From positions 262,999,042-263,063,041 of the forward strand of contig NC_084795.1 in NCBI RefSeq assembly GCF_963169125.1: a stretch of DNA of 64,000 nt, written 5' to 3'. A program made the translations under genes and the position numbers. Shown here piece after piece: positions 47,472-58,489 of this stretch (its first letter is position 1; every line of letters starts with the position of its first letter). The DNA is from Humulus lupulus. Its lineage: Eukaryota > Streptophyta > Magnoliopsida > Rosales > Cannabaceae. The notes under the pieces were generated by a model. The model was not told the DNA's origin, made no database searches, and was given only the letters and a program-made list of their open reading frames with translations.

Positions 47472-50400
47472 TTATAACATCCTAACCAACGCAGTGAGAA
47501 AACAATTCCTATTCAGATCTTTTTGACTCAGCCTACCCTGCAATCTAACTCTAAGACACCTCTTGATCATACTAACTAAGTAATGAGTGTAGGAGAAATG
47601 AGAAAAAAAGCATAAATTTCTATTACACCAGATATTATAAACCGCAGCTGCCAAAGATGCTACATAAATGCGATGCATCATATTTTTAGGCTTCCCTTCT
47701 AACCACTGCTTCCAATTGTCCCATTAATTCGGCCAAATACCAGGACCCAACCAATGCTTAAGAAGCTCCCAAACCTGTTGAGAAAAAACACAGTCAAAGA
47801 ATAAGTGTTTATGAGATTCCTCAACACTCTCACAAACCGGACAGATCTTAGAGCTAACATCAATTTGGCACCGAACCAGATTATCCCTAGTCAGAAGATG
47901 ACCAAGGGCTGATTGCCAAAGAATAAAACGATGCCTGTGCATGGAAAGATTACACCACACTGCCTTAGCAAACCCAACCAAATCCCTCTGAAGCATGCTA
48001 CTAAACAGGAACTTCAAGTTCAGATTACCATGTACAGCCGAAACCTCCAAATCCATTTCAGAAAAGGTCTCTCTTAAGTAGCACAATTTACGCCAATACC
48101 AACTAACATCTTATTTCAGCTGATAAGACCAGAAAGATTTACCTTTTAGATAGACTCCATCGATCCATTTCACCCATAAAACATCTTGTTTAGAAGACAA
48201 AGCCCAAAGATATTTAGCCAAAAGAACTTTATTCCAATTAGATCCCTCCTTAAAACCCAGGCCACCCAAAACTTTAGGAAGGCAAACCTAAGATCAAGAG
48301 GAACAATGGAACTTGCTGCGATTATTTTTGGCTCCCCAAAGGAAGATACGACACAACCTGTCAATTTCTTGATGGCACTATTGGGAAGCATAAAAATATT
48401 CATCCAATAAGTGCGAATTCCTAGCAAAACAGAAAAGATCAGCTGAGTTCTCCCCGCAAAAGATAAGTGTCTACTCACCCAAACATGGAGCCTAGTCTGA
48501 ATTTTCGTGATTATCTCACCACAATCAGCAACCAACCATCTCGTGGGCCTCAGAGAAACCCCCAAATACTTCATAGGAAAACTCCCCTCTCTAAGAGCAA
48601 CAGACTTAAGGATATCATTCTTGACCTCAGCTGCCACGCCCCCAAAGAATATTTGAGATTTACTCAAATTAGCTGCTAGACCAGAACAATGGCAAAAGTT
48701 TGAAAATCCTTCAAATAAAATCTGAACAGATCTAAAATTCCCCTTACAAAACATAATCAAATCATCCGCAAAACACAAATTAACAAGCTGCAAATGCTTA
48801 CACGTGGGATGAAATCTAAACTCTCTGTGATGAGAAGCTTGCTTTAGAAGTCTAGTGAGATACTCCATGGCCAGCACAAAAAGCAGAGGAGAGATAGGGT
48901 CTCCTTGTCTTAATCCTTTTCTCCCTTCAAAACTTCCTTGTAATCTCCCATTGAACATAAGAGTATAAGAAGTACCCGTCAAGCATGTCATTATCCATTG
49001 AATAAACCTTCTAGGAAAACAAAAAGCTGTCAAGATATCCTCCATAAAGACCCAATCAATAGAATCATACGCCTTACTGAGATCTATTTTTAGCACACAT
49101 CGGGGAGAAATATTCTTCCTAGTATAGCCATGGAGAATGTCTTAAAGAATTAAGATATTATGAGCAAGCCGTCTATTCTTTATAAATGCTCCTTGATTTT
49201 GATGAATAATCACAGGGAGAATCTTAGCCGACCGGAAACAAATCATCTTAGAAATACATTTATAGAGAGTATTACAGCAGGCTATAGGTCTATAATCGGT
49301 GGCCTATGTGGGAGAATCAACCTTAGGAATAAGAGATGAGATTGTCCCATTTAACTCAGCAGGAATCACTCCACGCTCAAAAAACATCAAAATCGCCTCA
49401 GAAATTTCTTCCCCTATATCTTTCTAGAGGGCTTTATAAAAACCTGAGCCAAAACCATCTGGGCTAGGACTCTTGATTGAGGGGATACTGAATAAAGCTC
49501 TCTTAACATCTTTCTTAGTAAAAGGTTGTATCAGCTCTAATTGTTGCTCCAGAGACAAAACCGACCCCTCCAGGAAACAGTTCAGATCAACCTGACCAGT
49601 AGTAGCACTATTCTTACCTAGAAATCCTTAAAAATTATTATAAAAATGAGCAATAACCTCTAAATAAGTCTCAACAATCTGACCCTCGTCATTAATAAAA
49701 AAAGTGATACCATTCCTCATTCTCCTCTGTTTCAGACTAGCATGAAAATAAGTTGTGTTCTCATCACCAAATCTAAGCCAATTAATTTTGATTTTTTGCC
49801 TCAGGAAACTCTCATACAATTTAGACATTCTAACATACTCAGTAGCCACCCCAATCTCTTCCTGCTATAACAAACTCGAAGAAGGAGACTGCTGCAACAA
49901 AAATTGGGCCAACTCATACTTTTGTTTTGCTGCTGCATAATTTTGGACAACATCACCAACTTGCTTCTTGCTGAACTGAGTTAAAACAGGTTTAAGCCTC
50001 CTTAATTTCTGAATGGCCTGCTGCAAACCATAACCACCAGTTGTTTTAGTCCAGATATTCAAGACAGTACTCTGAAATTCCTTATGATTAGCCCACATAT
50101 TGTAGTATCTGAATGGCCTAATCCCTGAAACCTGAAACTGAACTGTTTTGATGATACAATAACAATGATCAGATATTGTATCCCAGTTAATCCGAGCCGC
50201 TGAATCAGGAAAGATATCAAGCCATAGTTCATTGATAAAAACTCTGTCCAACTTAGAGAAGATTCTTGAACCTTCTTTTTGCTTGTTAGACCAAGTAAAG
50301 AAAGAACCACTAGATCTTAATTCATTCAGCAATGCTTTAGCCCTCCATTGTCGACTATCTTCCACTTCCAAAGCAGCTACTAGTCTACCTCCAATACGAT

Positions 50401-50845
50401 CATCAAATTCAAAAACTTCATTGAAGTCCCCAACAACCAACCAAGGCCTAATATTAACCTGAGGTAAGTGTAATTGAGCCCAAAGATTTTTCCTCTCCTC
50501 CACTGAGTTTCTACCATACACAAAAGACAGATAAGCTGTTTGATTAACACCCTTGATCTTCACTTCACAATTGATAAGCTGGTCCATCTCCTCAATAATA
50601 GTAACTTGAACTATATCTTGTTTCCAAACCAACAAAATTCTACCTTCCACTGCCCGACTGTTGTACCAATTCCAACCCAAAAAAACTTCCTTCATCATCT
50701 TCTCAACCTTATTACTATTTAGTTTAGTTTCAAGAAATGAGCCTAAACCAATTTTATTAACAGTGCAGAAATCTAACAAGGACTTTTGCTTATTCCTACT
50801 ATTTAAACCCCTAATGTTCCAACACAGTACATTACACCCCTCCAT
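47472..50845 (-). pseudogene. LINE ORF2: endonuclease, reverse transcriptase, zinc-finger domain
   Basis: ATG at 50845 overlaps the ORF1 end by 14 bp. The endonuclease (50845-50100) has VLCWNIRGLN, FLETK, VVGDFNEVFEFDDRIGG, SKLDRVFIN and SDHCYCII. RT motifs include TDYRPIACCNTLYK (near 49285), KIDLSKAYDSIDW, GLRQGDPISPLLF and the catalytic LCFADDLIMF (about 48770-48800). A zf-RVT domain lies at 47724-48086 with RHRFILWQSALGHLLTRDNL, CPVC and HLFFDC. One frame runs from 50845 to about 48350 with stops at 49865, 49628 and three more between 49600 and 49100, all at sites where Gln or Trp would be usual. A frameshift near 48350 follows, and further stops break the end. Confidence 0.9.
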
Positions 50846-51112
50846 TTGATTGCTGGTTCTCTTGTAATTTCTTCTTTGAAACCTCTTCTTGACTCTCCTG
50901 CAATATATTATACTTATTAGCTCTCAATGTCAGATCAGCTGGAACATTTTTCCTTAAACCTCCCACTTTTTTAGGGGTAGACCAAAGTTTCTCATTCCCT
51001 GTCGTAGAACAACTAGCTTCTTTTACTACTGCAGCTGATGCTGTCATACCAGACTTTGAGTCTCCCTTAACAGCCAACGGTGCTCCCTTACTAGTTTTCT
51101 GAGCATCCTTAT
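50832..51112 (-). pseudogene. LINE ORF1, C-terminal part
   Basis: After the Tekay insertion the ORF1 frame continues KDAQKTSKGAPLAVKG... to EENQQSNGGV-like text and a TAA at 50832. It is Lys-, Ser- and Gln-rich without a known motif. The stop overlaps the ORF2 start by 14 bp, a layout seen in plant L1 elements. An ATG seen just upstream belongs to the Tekay LTR and is not the start. Confidence 0.8.
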
Positions 51113-52270
51113 TGTAATGACCCACTAATCTAGACTAATTGGACCATTATCGAAACTATACATAAAACTTACATTTTTACGAAAATACCATAATTTATTG
51201 AGTAATTTGAAAATAAGAGTTATTTACAAATAAACAGAATACTAAGAAGGATTTTGGGATCCCATTGTCTTTAAAACAAAACAAGATTTAAAATAAAAGA
51301 CATTACATAATAATGCGGAAAATACACATAAAAACCATAAAAACATAAAAGGAGACTATATCCTCGAATCGAATAACGCTCGGCCCCTTGACTCCATTCA
51401 TCATCGATACACATTCTCCAAGCGTCACGAATCTTTCCACCTCTAAAGCTTATTTCCTGCACATAAACAGAAAGGAATGAGCCTAATGCCCAGCAAGGAA
51501 AATCTAACACATAGTCATAAACATAAACATAATGTCATAATAACGTAAAGACATATCATAACACATAATACACTTATTATAATGGCCATTATTACTTGGG
51601 GTCCCATAGACTAAACAAGCATATGCCCATGGGATTAATGGGGTCCTACTAGCTAAGTAGGTCATATGCCCATAACCCATTTGGGGTCTTGTTAGTCATA
51701 TGGGTCATATGCCCAAGCCTACAAACATACACATATACATATCATAACACTTTTAATAACATAAAACATATAGATAACATAAGCACATAACATATTGATT
51801 CTAGCCTATTTCCTTACCAAAGTTACCGAGATTATGGACTGAGTTGGGATTGTTGGAACACTCCTAAAACCATAAGAAAGAGTAAGTCTAAAGAAAGGAG
51901 ATGAAATGAAAGAGATGGAAAGACTAAACCATAGAAAACACACTTACCGACTTATATGCTTAAAAGCTTGGATTCCCTAACCAAAATAAGAATAAGGTTA
52001 GGGGACTGAGTAGAAGGTTTTGAGAAAGGAATTAACATAAAAATACAGAAAAGAACTAGAGTCTTGGGTTTACCTCAAAGATTGCAAGACCAATCTAACA
52101 TCCACCGAAATACTATAGCACTCACTTCCCAAAGTGTTTGATAAGCTTATGATGTTTAAGCTTATAGTTTTTTTTTTTTCCCAAACCAAGTGTTTACACT
52201 CTCACACTCACTTAACACTAGCAGCCTCTGAACTTAGAGCAAATGGTGAATAATGGCTGGGTACTAGGTC

Positions 52271-52280
52271 CTATTTATAG
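52271..52280 (-). promoter_or_regulatory. TATA box of the Tekay 3' LTR (twin at 59648-59657)
   Basis: The minus strand reads CTATAAATAG, about 750 bp into the LTR, followed by a leader with CT-rich stretches. The copy in the 5' LTR at 59648-59657 would be the one driving the element. Confidence 0.55.
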
Positions 52281-52461
52281 AGTTTGGGAATGAAAATATC
52301 TTGATTTTACTTGAATAAAAATAATGGCTTTTTAAGTGAAAATCATTTGAATAATCGTTCAGCAGAGGCTGAAGACTCGTTCAGAAGATGCTGGACTGTT
52401 GAAGGAGTTTGAATGGCTGAAGGGAAAAGAATTCAAATGTATTTGAATTCATGCTGGTGGA

Positions 52462-52589
52462 GGCGATATATCGCCCCCTATAGGCGATATATCGCCTGGA
52501 CCTTTGTTCCCGAGGCGACCGTGCATCGATTCGTGTTTTCCGTATCTACGTGCTGCGACATATCGCCCCCTATAGCTGCGATATATCGG
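52462..52589. promoter_or_regulatory. Clustered GCGATATATCGC palindromes in U3 (twin at 59839-59966)
   Basis: GGCGATATATCGCC occurs at 52462-52475 and 52483-52496, separated by CCCTATA. A related block TGCGACATATCGCC + CCCTATAGC + TGCGATATATCGGC lies at 52553-52589. They are about 180-320 bp upstream of the TATA box on the minus strand. The first two are perfect 14-bp palindromes. Confidence 0.75.
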
Positions 52590-53026
52590 CATACGCTGAA
52601 TATTTAAACACGAATTTACACATTTTTAGCTGAGTTTGAATGGAGTAAACAGCCTTGACTAAGCCCTCAACGTGCTCAAAGCTGCTGACTGACCCTATAC
52701 ATTCAAACTTTTACCCTTATTTAATTTAATCCTCAAAAATACTTAATCCTTAATTACCATTCAAAACATGTGCTTAAAATCCTATTGGTTGATGTCTAAA
52801 CCTTATAATATAATAATATAATCCTTAATATCAGTCACTTTAATCAAACCTTAGGTTATACTTAATATTCTTAAACTTATAGATTAAACTTAGAAAATCT
52901 ATAAGTACTACTATGAGTGTCCAAATAACTCCCGGTCTGAACCAAAAATCCAAAGTAACAATGATAACACTAAACATACTATAATACTACTAAACAATTA
53001 GGTAAGTAAAGTTCTTGGACTCTACA

Positions 53027-53041
53027 ATTCTCTCCTACTAA
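53027..53041 (-). other. Polypurine tract of the Tekay element
   Basis: The minus strand reads TAGTAGGAGAGAAT directly before the LTR start TGTAGAGTCC, preceded by TTTCGAGGACGAAATTC. Confidence 0.8.
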
Positions 53042-53062
53042 AAAGAATTTCGTCCTCGAAAT

Positions 53063-55768
53063 TTACTTACCAAATAACTCCGGATACCGGCTCTGCATGT
53101 CCTCTTCCAACTCCCACGTTGCCTCGCGTTCAGAACTATTGCTCCATAGGACTTTAACTATAGGAAAGCTCTTGGACCGTAACTGCTTCATCCCCCTATC
53201 TAGGATGCTAACCGGTCGTTCCTCGTAACTTAAGTCTTTCTGGAGTGCTATAGTATCGTACTTGAGGACGTGAGATGGGTCTGACACATACTTGCGTAAC
53301 ATCGAGATGTGGAAGACGTTGTGACTATCGGCTAGTGCTGGCAGTAGGGCTAGTCTATACGCAACTGGTCCCACTTTGTCCAATATCTCAAAAGGACCTA
53401 AGAATCGGGGACTGAGCTTGCCTTTCTTCCCGAACCGCTTGACACCCTTCATAGGAGATATCTTCAGGAAGACTTGATCTCCAACTTGGAACTCCACATC
53501 GCGTCGCTTGGTATCCGCATAACTCTTCTGTCGGCTTTGAGCAGCAAGCATACGCTGTCTAATAAGCGTTACTGCTTCTTGAGCTTGCCTAACAGCTTCG
53601 GGCCCTAGAAGCTGCCTTTCTCCTACCTCGTCCCAGTGCAATGGTGATCGGCACCTTCTTCCATATAGCAACTCATAAGGTGTCATCTCGATCGTCGACT
53701 GGTAGCTGTTGTTGTACGAGAACTCGATCAGTGGTAAGTACTTGTTCCACGATCCTCCGAAATCAAGTATACAAGCGCGTAGCATATCCTCTAAGATCTG
53801 AATCGTACGCTCAGACTGCCCATCTGTCTGAGGATGGAAAGCTGTACTAAGGCTTAACTTAGTACCCATAGCTTGCTGTAAGCTTCTCCAAAATCTTGAC
53901 GTAAATACTGATCCTTTATCTGACACTGTCGTCTTGGGGATTCCATGCAATCGTACAATCTCTTGGATGTAGATGTCTGCATATTGGTCTGCCGTATAAG
54001 AAGTCTTAACAGGCAGAAAATGAGCCGACTTGGTTAGTCTATCTATGACTATCCAAGCAGAATCATGCTGCTTATTTGTCTTTGGCAGACCCGTCACGAA
54101 GTCCATGGCTATATCGTCCCACTTCCACTCCGGTATGCTAAGCGGTTGCAATAATCCTGCAGGTCGCTGATGCTCCGCCTTCACTTGCTGGCATACCAGA
54201 CACTTAGATACATACTCTGCTATGTCCTTCTTCATCCCTGGCCACCAATAGACTGCCTTGATGTCATGAGTCATCTTGGTAGACCCTGGATGAACTGAGT
54301 ACGGAGTACTGTGCGCTTCTTCTAGGATTGTCTTCTTAATACTCTGATCGTCTGGCACGCATACTCGATCCTTATATCTCAATAAACCTTGACTGGATAT
54401 TGAGAAATCTGTAGTCTTGCCTTCTCGGACTGCATCCATGTGCGTTGCTAGTGAATCATCATGTCTCTGACCATTCCGTATGTCTTCTAGCAGATTCGAT
54501 TGGATAGACAAGTTAGCCAGCTTGCCTACAACCACTTCTATTCCGGCACTGATAAGCTCCTGTTGCAGTGGCTTTTCTATTCCGGATAAGGCTGCTAAGT
54601 TCCCATAACTTTTTCGGCTAAGTGCATCGGCAACTACGTTTGCCTTCCCCGGGTGGTATAGGATTTCGCAGTCGTAATCCTTTACTAATTCCAACCACCG
54701 GCGCTGCCTCATGTTAAGCTCCTTCTGAGTAAAGAAGTATTTTAAACTTTTGTGGTCCGTATAAATCTCGCACCGTTCTCCGTAAAGATAATGGCGCCAG
54801 ATTTTTAACGCAAAGACCACCGCTGCCAACTCCATATCGTGAGTTGGATAGCGTTGTTCATACTCCTTTAACTGACGTGACGCGTAGGCTATCACCTTGT
54901 CATTTTGCATCAGTACGCATCCCAACCCTAACTTTGATGCATCACAGTAGACAACGAACTTGTCGTTGGGTGTTGGGACACTAAGTACTGGTGTTGAGCA
55001 AAGCTTATCCTTAAGCAACTGGAAGCTTTCCTCACACTTATCATTCCAGTTAAACTTTTGTTGCTTCCGGGTCAGGTTGGTGAGTGGAGTGGCTATTTTA
55101 GAAAAGCCCTCTACAAACTTTCTATAGTAACCTGCTAGCCCTAAGAAGCTTCTTACTTCCGACGCGTTCTTTGGTCTAGGCCAATCCTTCACGGCCTCTA
55201 CCTTCGATGGATCTACTGCAACTCCGTCTTTCGATATGATGTGCCCGAGGAACGCCACTTGTGAGAGCCAAAACTCGCATTTCTTGAACTTCGCGTAGAG
55301 TTGGTGCTCCTTCAATCGCGTCAAAATCATCCTCAAGTGTTCCTCGTGCTCCACTTCATCCTTGGAGTAAATTAAAATGTCGTCGATGAACACAACGACG
55401 AATTTATCCAAGTAGTCCTTGAAGACCCTATTCATTAAGTCCATAAACGCGGCTGGCGCGTTAGTAAGACCAAAAGACATTACCAAGAACTCGTAATGTC
55501 CATAACGAGTCCTAAAGGCTGTCTTAGGGATATCTCCTCCCTTTACCTTGAGCTGATGATACCCGGACCGTAGATCGATCTTAGAAAATACAGTTGCGCC
55601 TCTGAGTTGATCAAACAAATCATCAATTTGAGGTAGCGGGTACTTGTTCTTAATCGTTACTTTGTTCAGCTCATGATAGTCTATGCACATTCGCATACTT
55701 CCGTCCTTCTTCTTCACGAATAGTACCGGAGCTCCCCATGGTGAATGGCTTGGCCTAATGAAACCCAA
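53063..55768 (-). CDS. pol: RT-RNaseH-integrase-chromodomain part of Tekay pol (901 codons, intact)
   Basis: The ORF has no break. RT covers about residues 1-175, with D65 in [12 protein letters not shown] and the catalytic FIDD at 127-130. RNase H spans about 265-390, with D276 (YCDAS), E313, D338 (YTDHK) and D381 (VADALSR). The integrase zinc-binding part has H486/H493 and C523/C526. The DDE core has D556 (MDFVTGLP), D617 (VSDKGS) and E653 (QSERT), the last two 35 residues apart. A GPF motif is at 791-793 ([18 protein letters not shown]), and the tail (about 850-895) reads [12 protein letters not shown]...VKVLW...[10 protein letters not shown], a chromovirus C-terminal domain. All catalytic residues I can check are present. 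The first Met is internal to RT; the true frame continues upstream but is cut by a TAG at about 55790. Confidence 0.95.
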   Translation of the reverse strand: MGFIRPSHSPWGAPVLFVKKKDGSMRMCIDYHELNKVTIKNKYPLPQIDDLFDQLRGATVFSKIDLRSGYHQLKVKGGDIPKTAFRTRYGHYEFLVMSFGLTNAPAAFMDLMNRVFKDYLDKFVVVFIDDILIYSKDEVEHEEHLRMILTRLKEHQLYAKFKKCEFWLSQVAFLGHIISKDGVAVDPSKVEAVKDWPRPKNASEVRSFLGLAGYYRKFVEGFSKIATPLTNLTRKQQKFNWNDKCEESFQLLKDKLCSTPVLSVPTPNDKFVVYCDASKLGLGCVLMQNDKVIAYASRQLKEYEQRYPTHDMELAAVVFALKIWRHYLYGERCEIYTDHKSLKYFFTQKELNMRQRRWLELVKDYDCEILYHPGKANVVADALSRKSYGNLAALSGIEKPLQQELISAGIEVVVGKLANLSIQSNLLEDIRNGQRHDDSLATHMDAVREGKTTDFSISSQGLLRYKDRVCVPDDQSIKKTILEEAHSTPYSVHPGSTKMTHDIKAVYWWPGMKKDIAEYVSKCLVCQQVKAEHQRPAGLLQPLSIPEWKWDDIAMDFVTGLPKTNKQHDSAWIVIDRLTKSAHFLPVKTSYTADQYADIYIQEIVRLHGIPKTTVSDKGSVFTSRFWRSLQQAMGTKLSLSTAFHPQTDGQSERTIQILEDMLRACILDFGGSWNKYLPLIEFSYNNSYQSTIEMTPYELLYGRRCRSPLHWDEVGERQLLGPEAVRQAQEAVTLIRQRMLAAQSRQKSYADTKRRDVEFQVGDQVFLKISPMKGVKRFGKKGKLSPRFLGPFEILDKVGPVAYRLALLPALADSHNVFHISMLRKYVSDPSHVLKYDTIALQKDLSYEERPVSILDRGMKQLRSKSFPIVKVLWSNSSEREATWELEEDMQSRYPELFGK

Positions 55769-56452
55769 GTCTAGGAGTTCTTGTAGCTGCGTCTATAACT
55801 CCTTGAGTTCCGTAGGTGCCATCCGGTATGGTGCCTTAGAGATAGGCTCGGTGCCTGGTACTAATTCTATCGTGAAGTCTATCTCTCGAGTTGGCGGCAA
55901 TCCTGGCAAGTCATCGGGGAAAACTTCTGGAAATTCTTGTATGACTCGAACATCTCCAACTTTGAGTGATGTCTCCTTCTCCACATTCGTGATGCTGGCT
56001 AAGAATGCTTGGCATCCTTTCTCCATCATTCTCTGAGCTTTGAGAGATGACACTAACGGTGTGCGTAGTCCTGAAGCTTGTCCCATGAAGCATCGTCTCT
56101 GGCCGTCAGGAGTCTCGAACATCACCTTCTTGCGTTTGCTGTCGATCGTTGCGCCATGCCGTGCTAGCCAATCCATGCTTAGTATTACGTCGAAGTCCTT
56201 GATTACTAGCTCTATCAGATCTCCTTCTAGTCCTATGTCCTCAATCTTGATCGGTAAGCCTCGTACTATTCGTGATGATAGAACTACTCTGCCCGAAGGC
56301 AACTCGGTTACAAACCTAGTTCTAAATCTTTCACTAGGTTTGTCTAGTTTTTCTATCATTCCTAACGAGATATACGAGTATACTGCTACCAATCTAGCGA
56401 TACATATACTATTGAGGATATGATCTGACCTATAAATGCTTGTTACTAGCAT
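55769..56452 (-). pseudogene. Tekay protease and protease-RT linker, active site lost
   Basis: The frame 56452-55793 contains ELPSGRVVLSSRIVRGLPI, FDVILSMDWLARHGATIDS and FETPDGQ, all typical of the region after the protease active site. It goes on to the linker EFPEVFPDDLPGLPPTREIDF and KAPYRMAPTELKEL. The Asp-Ser/Thr-Gly-Ala triad expected about ten residues before LGMIEKLDKPSERF is not there; the local text is LVAVYSYIS, consistent with a small deletion. A TAG separates this frame from the 901-codon ORF downstream. Confidence 0.85.
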
Positions 56453-57331
56453 GGGTTCCTCCTTGGGTCAATGCAAAGACTTTGGTTTGGAACCATCGTT
56501 TAATCCTTCTTCTCCTCACTAACATTCATCAGAATCCTTTCTATTTCGATTGCCGTTTCTAGAACATTGGCATAGGTAGTGGTTCCCAGGTTTGCTAACT
56601 TAACCCCTAATTCCATCTTTGGTCTAAGTCCTCTTGGTCAACCTCGTAAAGTCGGTTGGGACCAACTCTGGTGCAAACTTGACTAATCTGTTGAACTGAC
56701 GAGCATATTCTTCTACCATTAGCGATGACTGCCGAGGTGTAATACTTCTTGTGGAACGGCTCCACAAATCTTGTTCATATCATGGTGGTGACATCGTTAG
56801 TCTGCTGAACTAAGTCCCACCATATTCTGGCATCCTTCCTTAGTAATGACGAGACGCAGGATATGCGGTCCGTATTACTGAGGTTCATGCGCGTAAGAAT
56901 TGGTTTTACATTCCTTAGCCACTCTTCTGCCTCAAAGGGGTCTATAGTCCCTTTGAAGTTTGGAGCGAGCTGTTTGCGGAACCTTTCATACACTGACTCC
57001 ATATTCGGTACTGGATGTGGCGCGTAGTGCGTCACTGGCCATCCCCCATATGGACCAACTTGTTGGGGTGCTAGGGCCATTTGTTGTAGCTGCGACTGCG
57101 GTTGCGGCGGAGGCTGAGGCTGAGTCTGCGCCTGTTGACGTTGTTGCTGCAAGAGTTCCTCGACTTGTTGTCGCCGTCTAGCGATTTCCACGGTGTTGTC
57201 AGCTGATGGTGTCGGCGCGTTGCGGCTAGTAGTAGTACGCACTCCTCTTCTGCGAACTGGAGGGCATCATTGGTCGTTGGAACAACGTTGGAGGCGTTTC
57301 CGTTGGTGCGAGCAGATCTTCGGAGAGACAT
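56453..57331 (-). pseudogene. gag: Tekay gag, frameshifted and lacking a zinc knuckle
   Basis: ATG at 57331 begins MSLRRSARTNGNASNV. A frameshift near 57245 moves to the frame TTTSRNAPTPSADNTVE, with a Gln/Pro-rich stretch. Then the gag core: YERFRKQLAPNFKGTIDPFEAEEWL, LLRKDARIWWDLV and NDVTTMI followed by TGA at 56775-56777. Beyond, pieces of the core occur in changing frames (MVEEYARQFNRLVKFAPELVPTDF; then RPKMELGVKLANLGTTTYANVLETA). No CCHC knuckle exists between these and the protease frame. At least two frameshifts and two stops make it non-functional. Confidence 0.9.
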
Positions 57332-57861
57332 CGTAGCAGAGTTCTAACAGTTAAAAGAAACATGTTAGAACTTTTTCCTAATAGGCTCTAAGGCAAAAAC
57401 TTATTCTAAAACAAACATATCTCGGACCTATTTATTATGACTTTTTATGAAAAATTATATAGGTCTTTATTTATTATTAGAGTGGGTTTCTATACTTAGA
57501 AAAACAAGTCATCTTTATTTTCTAAGTGTGTTTCTAATAATCCTATATGACTTAATTCTCAGGCTCGAAACTTATCTTTGTTCCAAAGTTAACCATATTG
57601 AGGGAGGGCTGGGATCAGTAAAATCGTTCCCACTACTAAGGCCCCCTAACTCTCAATAAAGAAACTTGGTTCATTGATTTGTATCCACCCTCACTGAACT
57701 TAGTCATTATTTATTTTATTTATTACTTATTATGATTGCGAAAATAGAATCAAACTCATACATGATGAAATAACATGAAATTAATTTGGAAAAATAATTT
57801 TCACTTATTACAATCATAAAACAAAGAAATAAACAAAACAAACAATGAAAAACTAGCTATT
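57332..57861 (-). other. Leader between ORF0 and gag, with a motif shared with the copia leader
   Basis: No coding frame. The minus-strand sequence of 57601-57646 (starting GGGGGCCTTAGTAGTGGGAA, ending in CCCTCCCT) is nearly the same as plus-strand 63066-63110 in the copia leader. The rest is AT-rich with several AATAAA-like runs. Confidence 0.75.
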
Positions 57862-58329
57862 CTAAAAATCGGGATCTTCTACATCCGATCCTTCATCTAG
57901 CATATCATTATCTATCTCCTTATAATCATCATTGTCTTGAGCCTCAAAATTTCCTCTAGGAAGGTTTGTGAGAATCCTATTCTTTTGCTCCTTGGTGAAT
58001 TGAAATTCAAATTTTGCGGTGAACCTAACTAAGAGGAAATAGTATCTCATTGCTAATGGTGATTCATCCTCATCATTCATTTCTTCCCATATTTCTTCTA
58101 AGGCTGCTATTACAGGATGGAAATCTTTAAACAACCTAATCACTAATACATATTGTTCTGTTGATCTTAGCATTATTTGTTTAGCCTCTTGAAGGCCACC
58201 TATTGCTTGGTGAAACAAAAGCAACCTTCGTGTAATCCTTTCTAAGGCTCCTACGGTGTTTCTTGGCTCCCTTATTCTTTTTAAGGCCTTAATGGCTCGG
58301 ATATCTTGGTAGGTTAAAGCTCCATTCAT
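57862..58329 (-). CDS. Unrecognised ORF (ORF0) between PBS and gag, 155 codons
   Basis: The frame is open from 58350 but the likely start is the ATG at 58329 (MNGALTYQDIRAIKALKRI). A good 3' splice site (TTATGTTTCAG, AG at 58337-58336) lies just before it and a donor (GCCAA/GTAAGT, GT at 58410-58409) upstream, which would place the earlier ATG in a 75-nt intron. The protein is helical in character, Leu-, Arg- and Glu-rich (ITRRLLLFHQAIGGLQEAKQ, FHPVIAALEEIWEEM), with FTAKFEFQFTKEQKN and an acidic tail (DNDDYKEIDNDMLDEGSDVEDPDF region). It is unbroken although gag and protease are dead. It is not a usual gypsy gene and I recognise no family. Confidence 0.6.
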   Translation of the reverse strand: MNGALTYQDIRAIKALKRIREPRNTVGALERITRRLLLFHQAIGGLQEAKQIMLRSTEQYVLVIRLFKDFHPVIAALEEIWEEMNDEDESPLAMRYYFLLVRFTAKFEFQFTKEQKNRILTNLPRGNFEAQDNDDYKEIDNDMLDEGSDVEDPDF

Positions 58330-58335
58330 TTTTAA

Positions 58336-58410
58336 CTGAAACATAAACACTAAAGTTGTTAGCTATACACATAGACAAAGTAACTTGTAACTTGTAACTA
58401 AAACACTTAC
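58336..58410 (-). other. Putative leader intron (75 nt) before ORF0
   Basis: Minus-strand GTAAGT at 58410-58405 and TTTATGTTTCAG ending at 58336. If spliced, a 16-codon upstream ORF beginning MKFSSIHML would end just past the junction, and ORF0 would start at 58329. Prediction only. Confidence 0.4.
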
Positions 58411-58475
58411 TTGGCAGTCCGATTCGGAGCTTTGAGCATGTGTATCGAGGAGAACTTCATGCGAAGGAACCGTTT

Positions 58476-58487
58476 GCTCTGATACCA
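58476..58487 (-). other. Primer binding site of the Tekay element
   Basis: The minus strand reads TGGTATCAGAGC, two bases inside the 5' LTR end (58490), a perfect initiator-Met-tRNA type site. Confidence 0.95.
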
Positions 58488-58489
58488 AC

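Larger units (their letters stand above)
51113..53026 (-). repeat. 3' LTR of the young Tekay element (1,914 bp)
   Basis: It runs TGTAATGACCC to GGACTCTACA on the plus strand. Features in plus coordinates: LTR box 51449-51505; tandem repeats 51585-51720 (GGGGTCCYA...CATATGCCCA units of 50-60 bp); donor-like CTTTG/GTAAGG on the minus strand at 51817; T12 run near 52168; TATA 52271-52280; palindromes 52462-52496 and 52554-52589. ORFs in it are identical in both LTR copies and are not genes. Confidence 0.97.

Noticed and set aside
51271..51510. A 79-codon ORF present twice (also 58648-58887)
   Set aside because: It lies in the Tekay LTR and is duplicated only because both LTRs are the same; it overlaps the splice-like box and has no recognised similarity.
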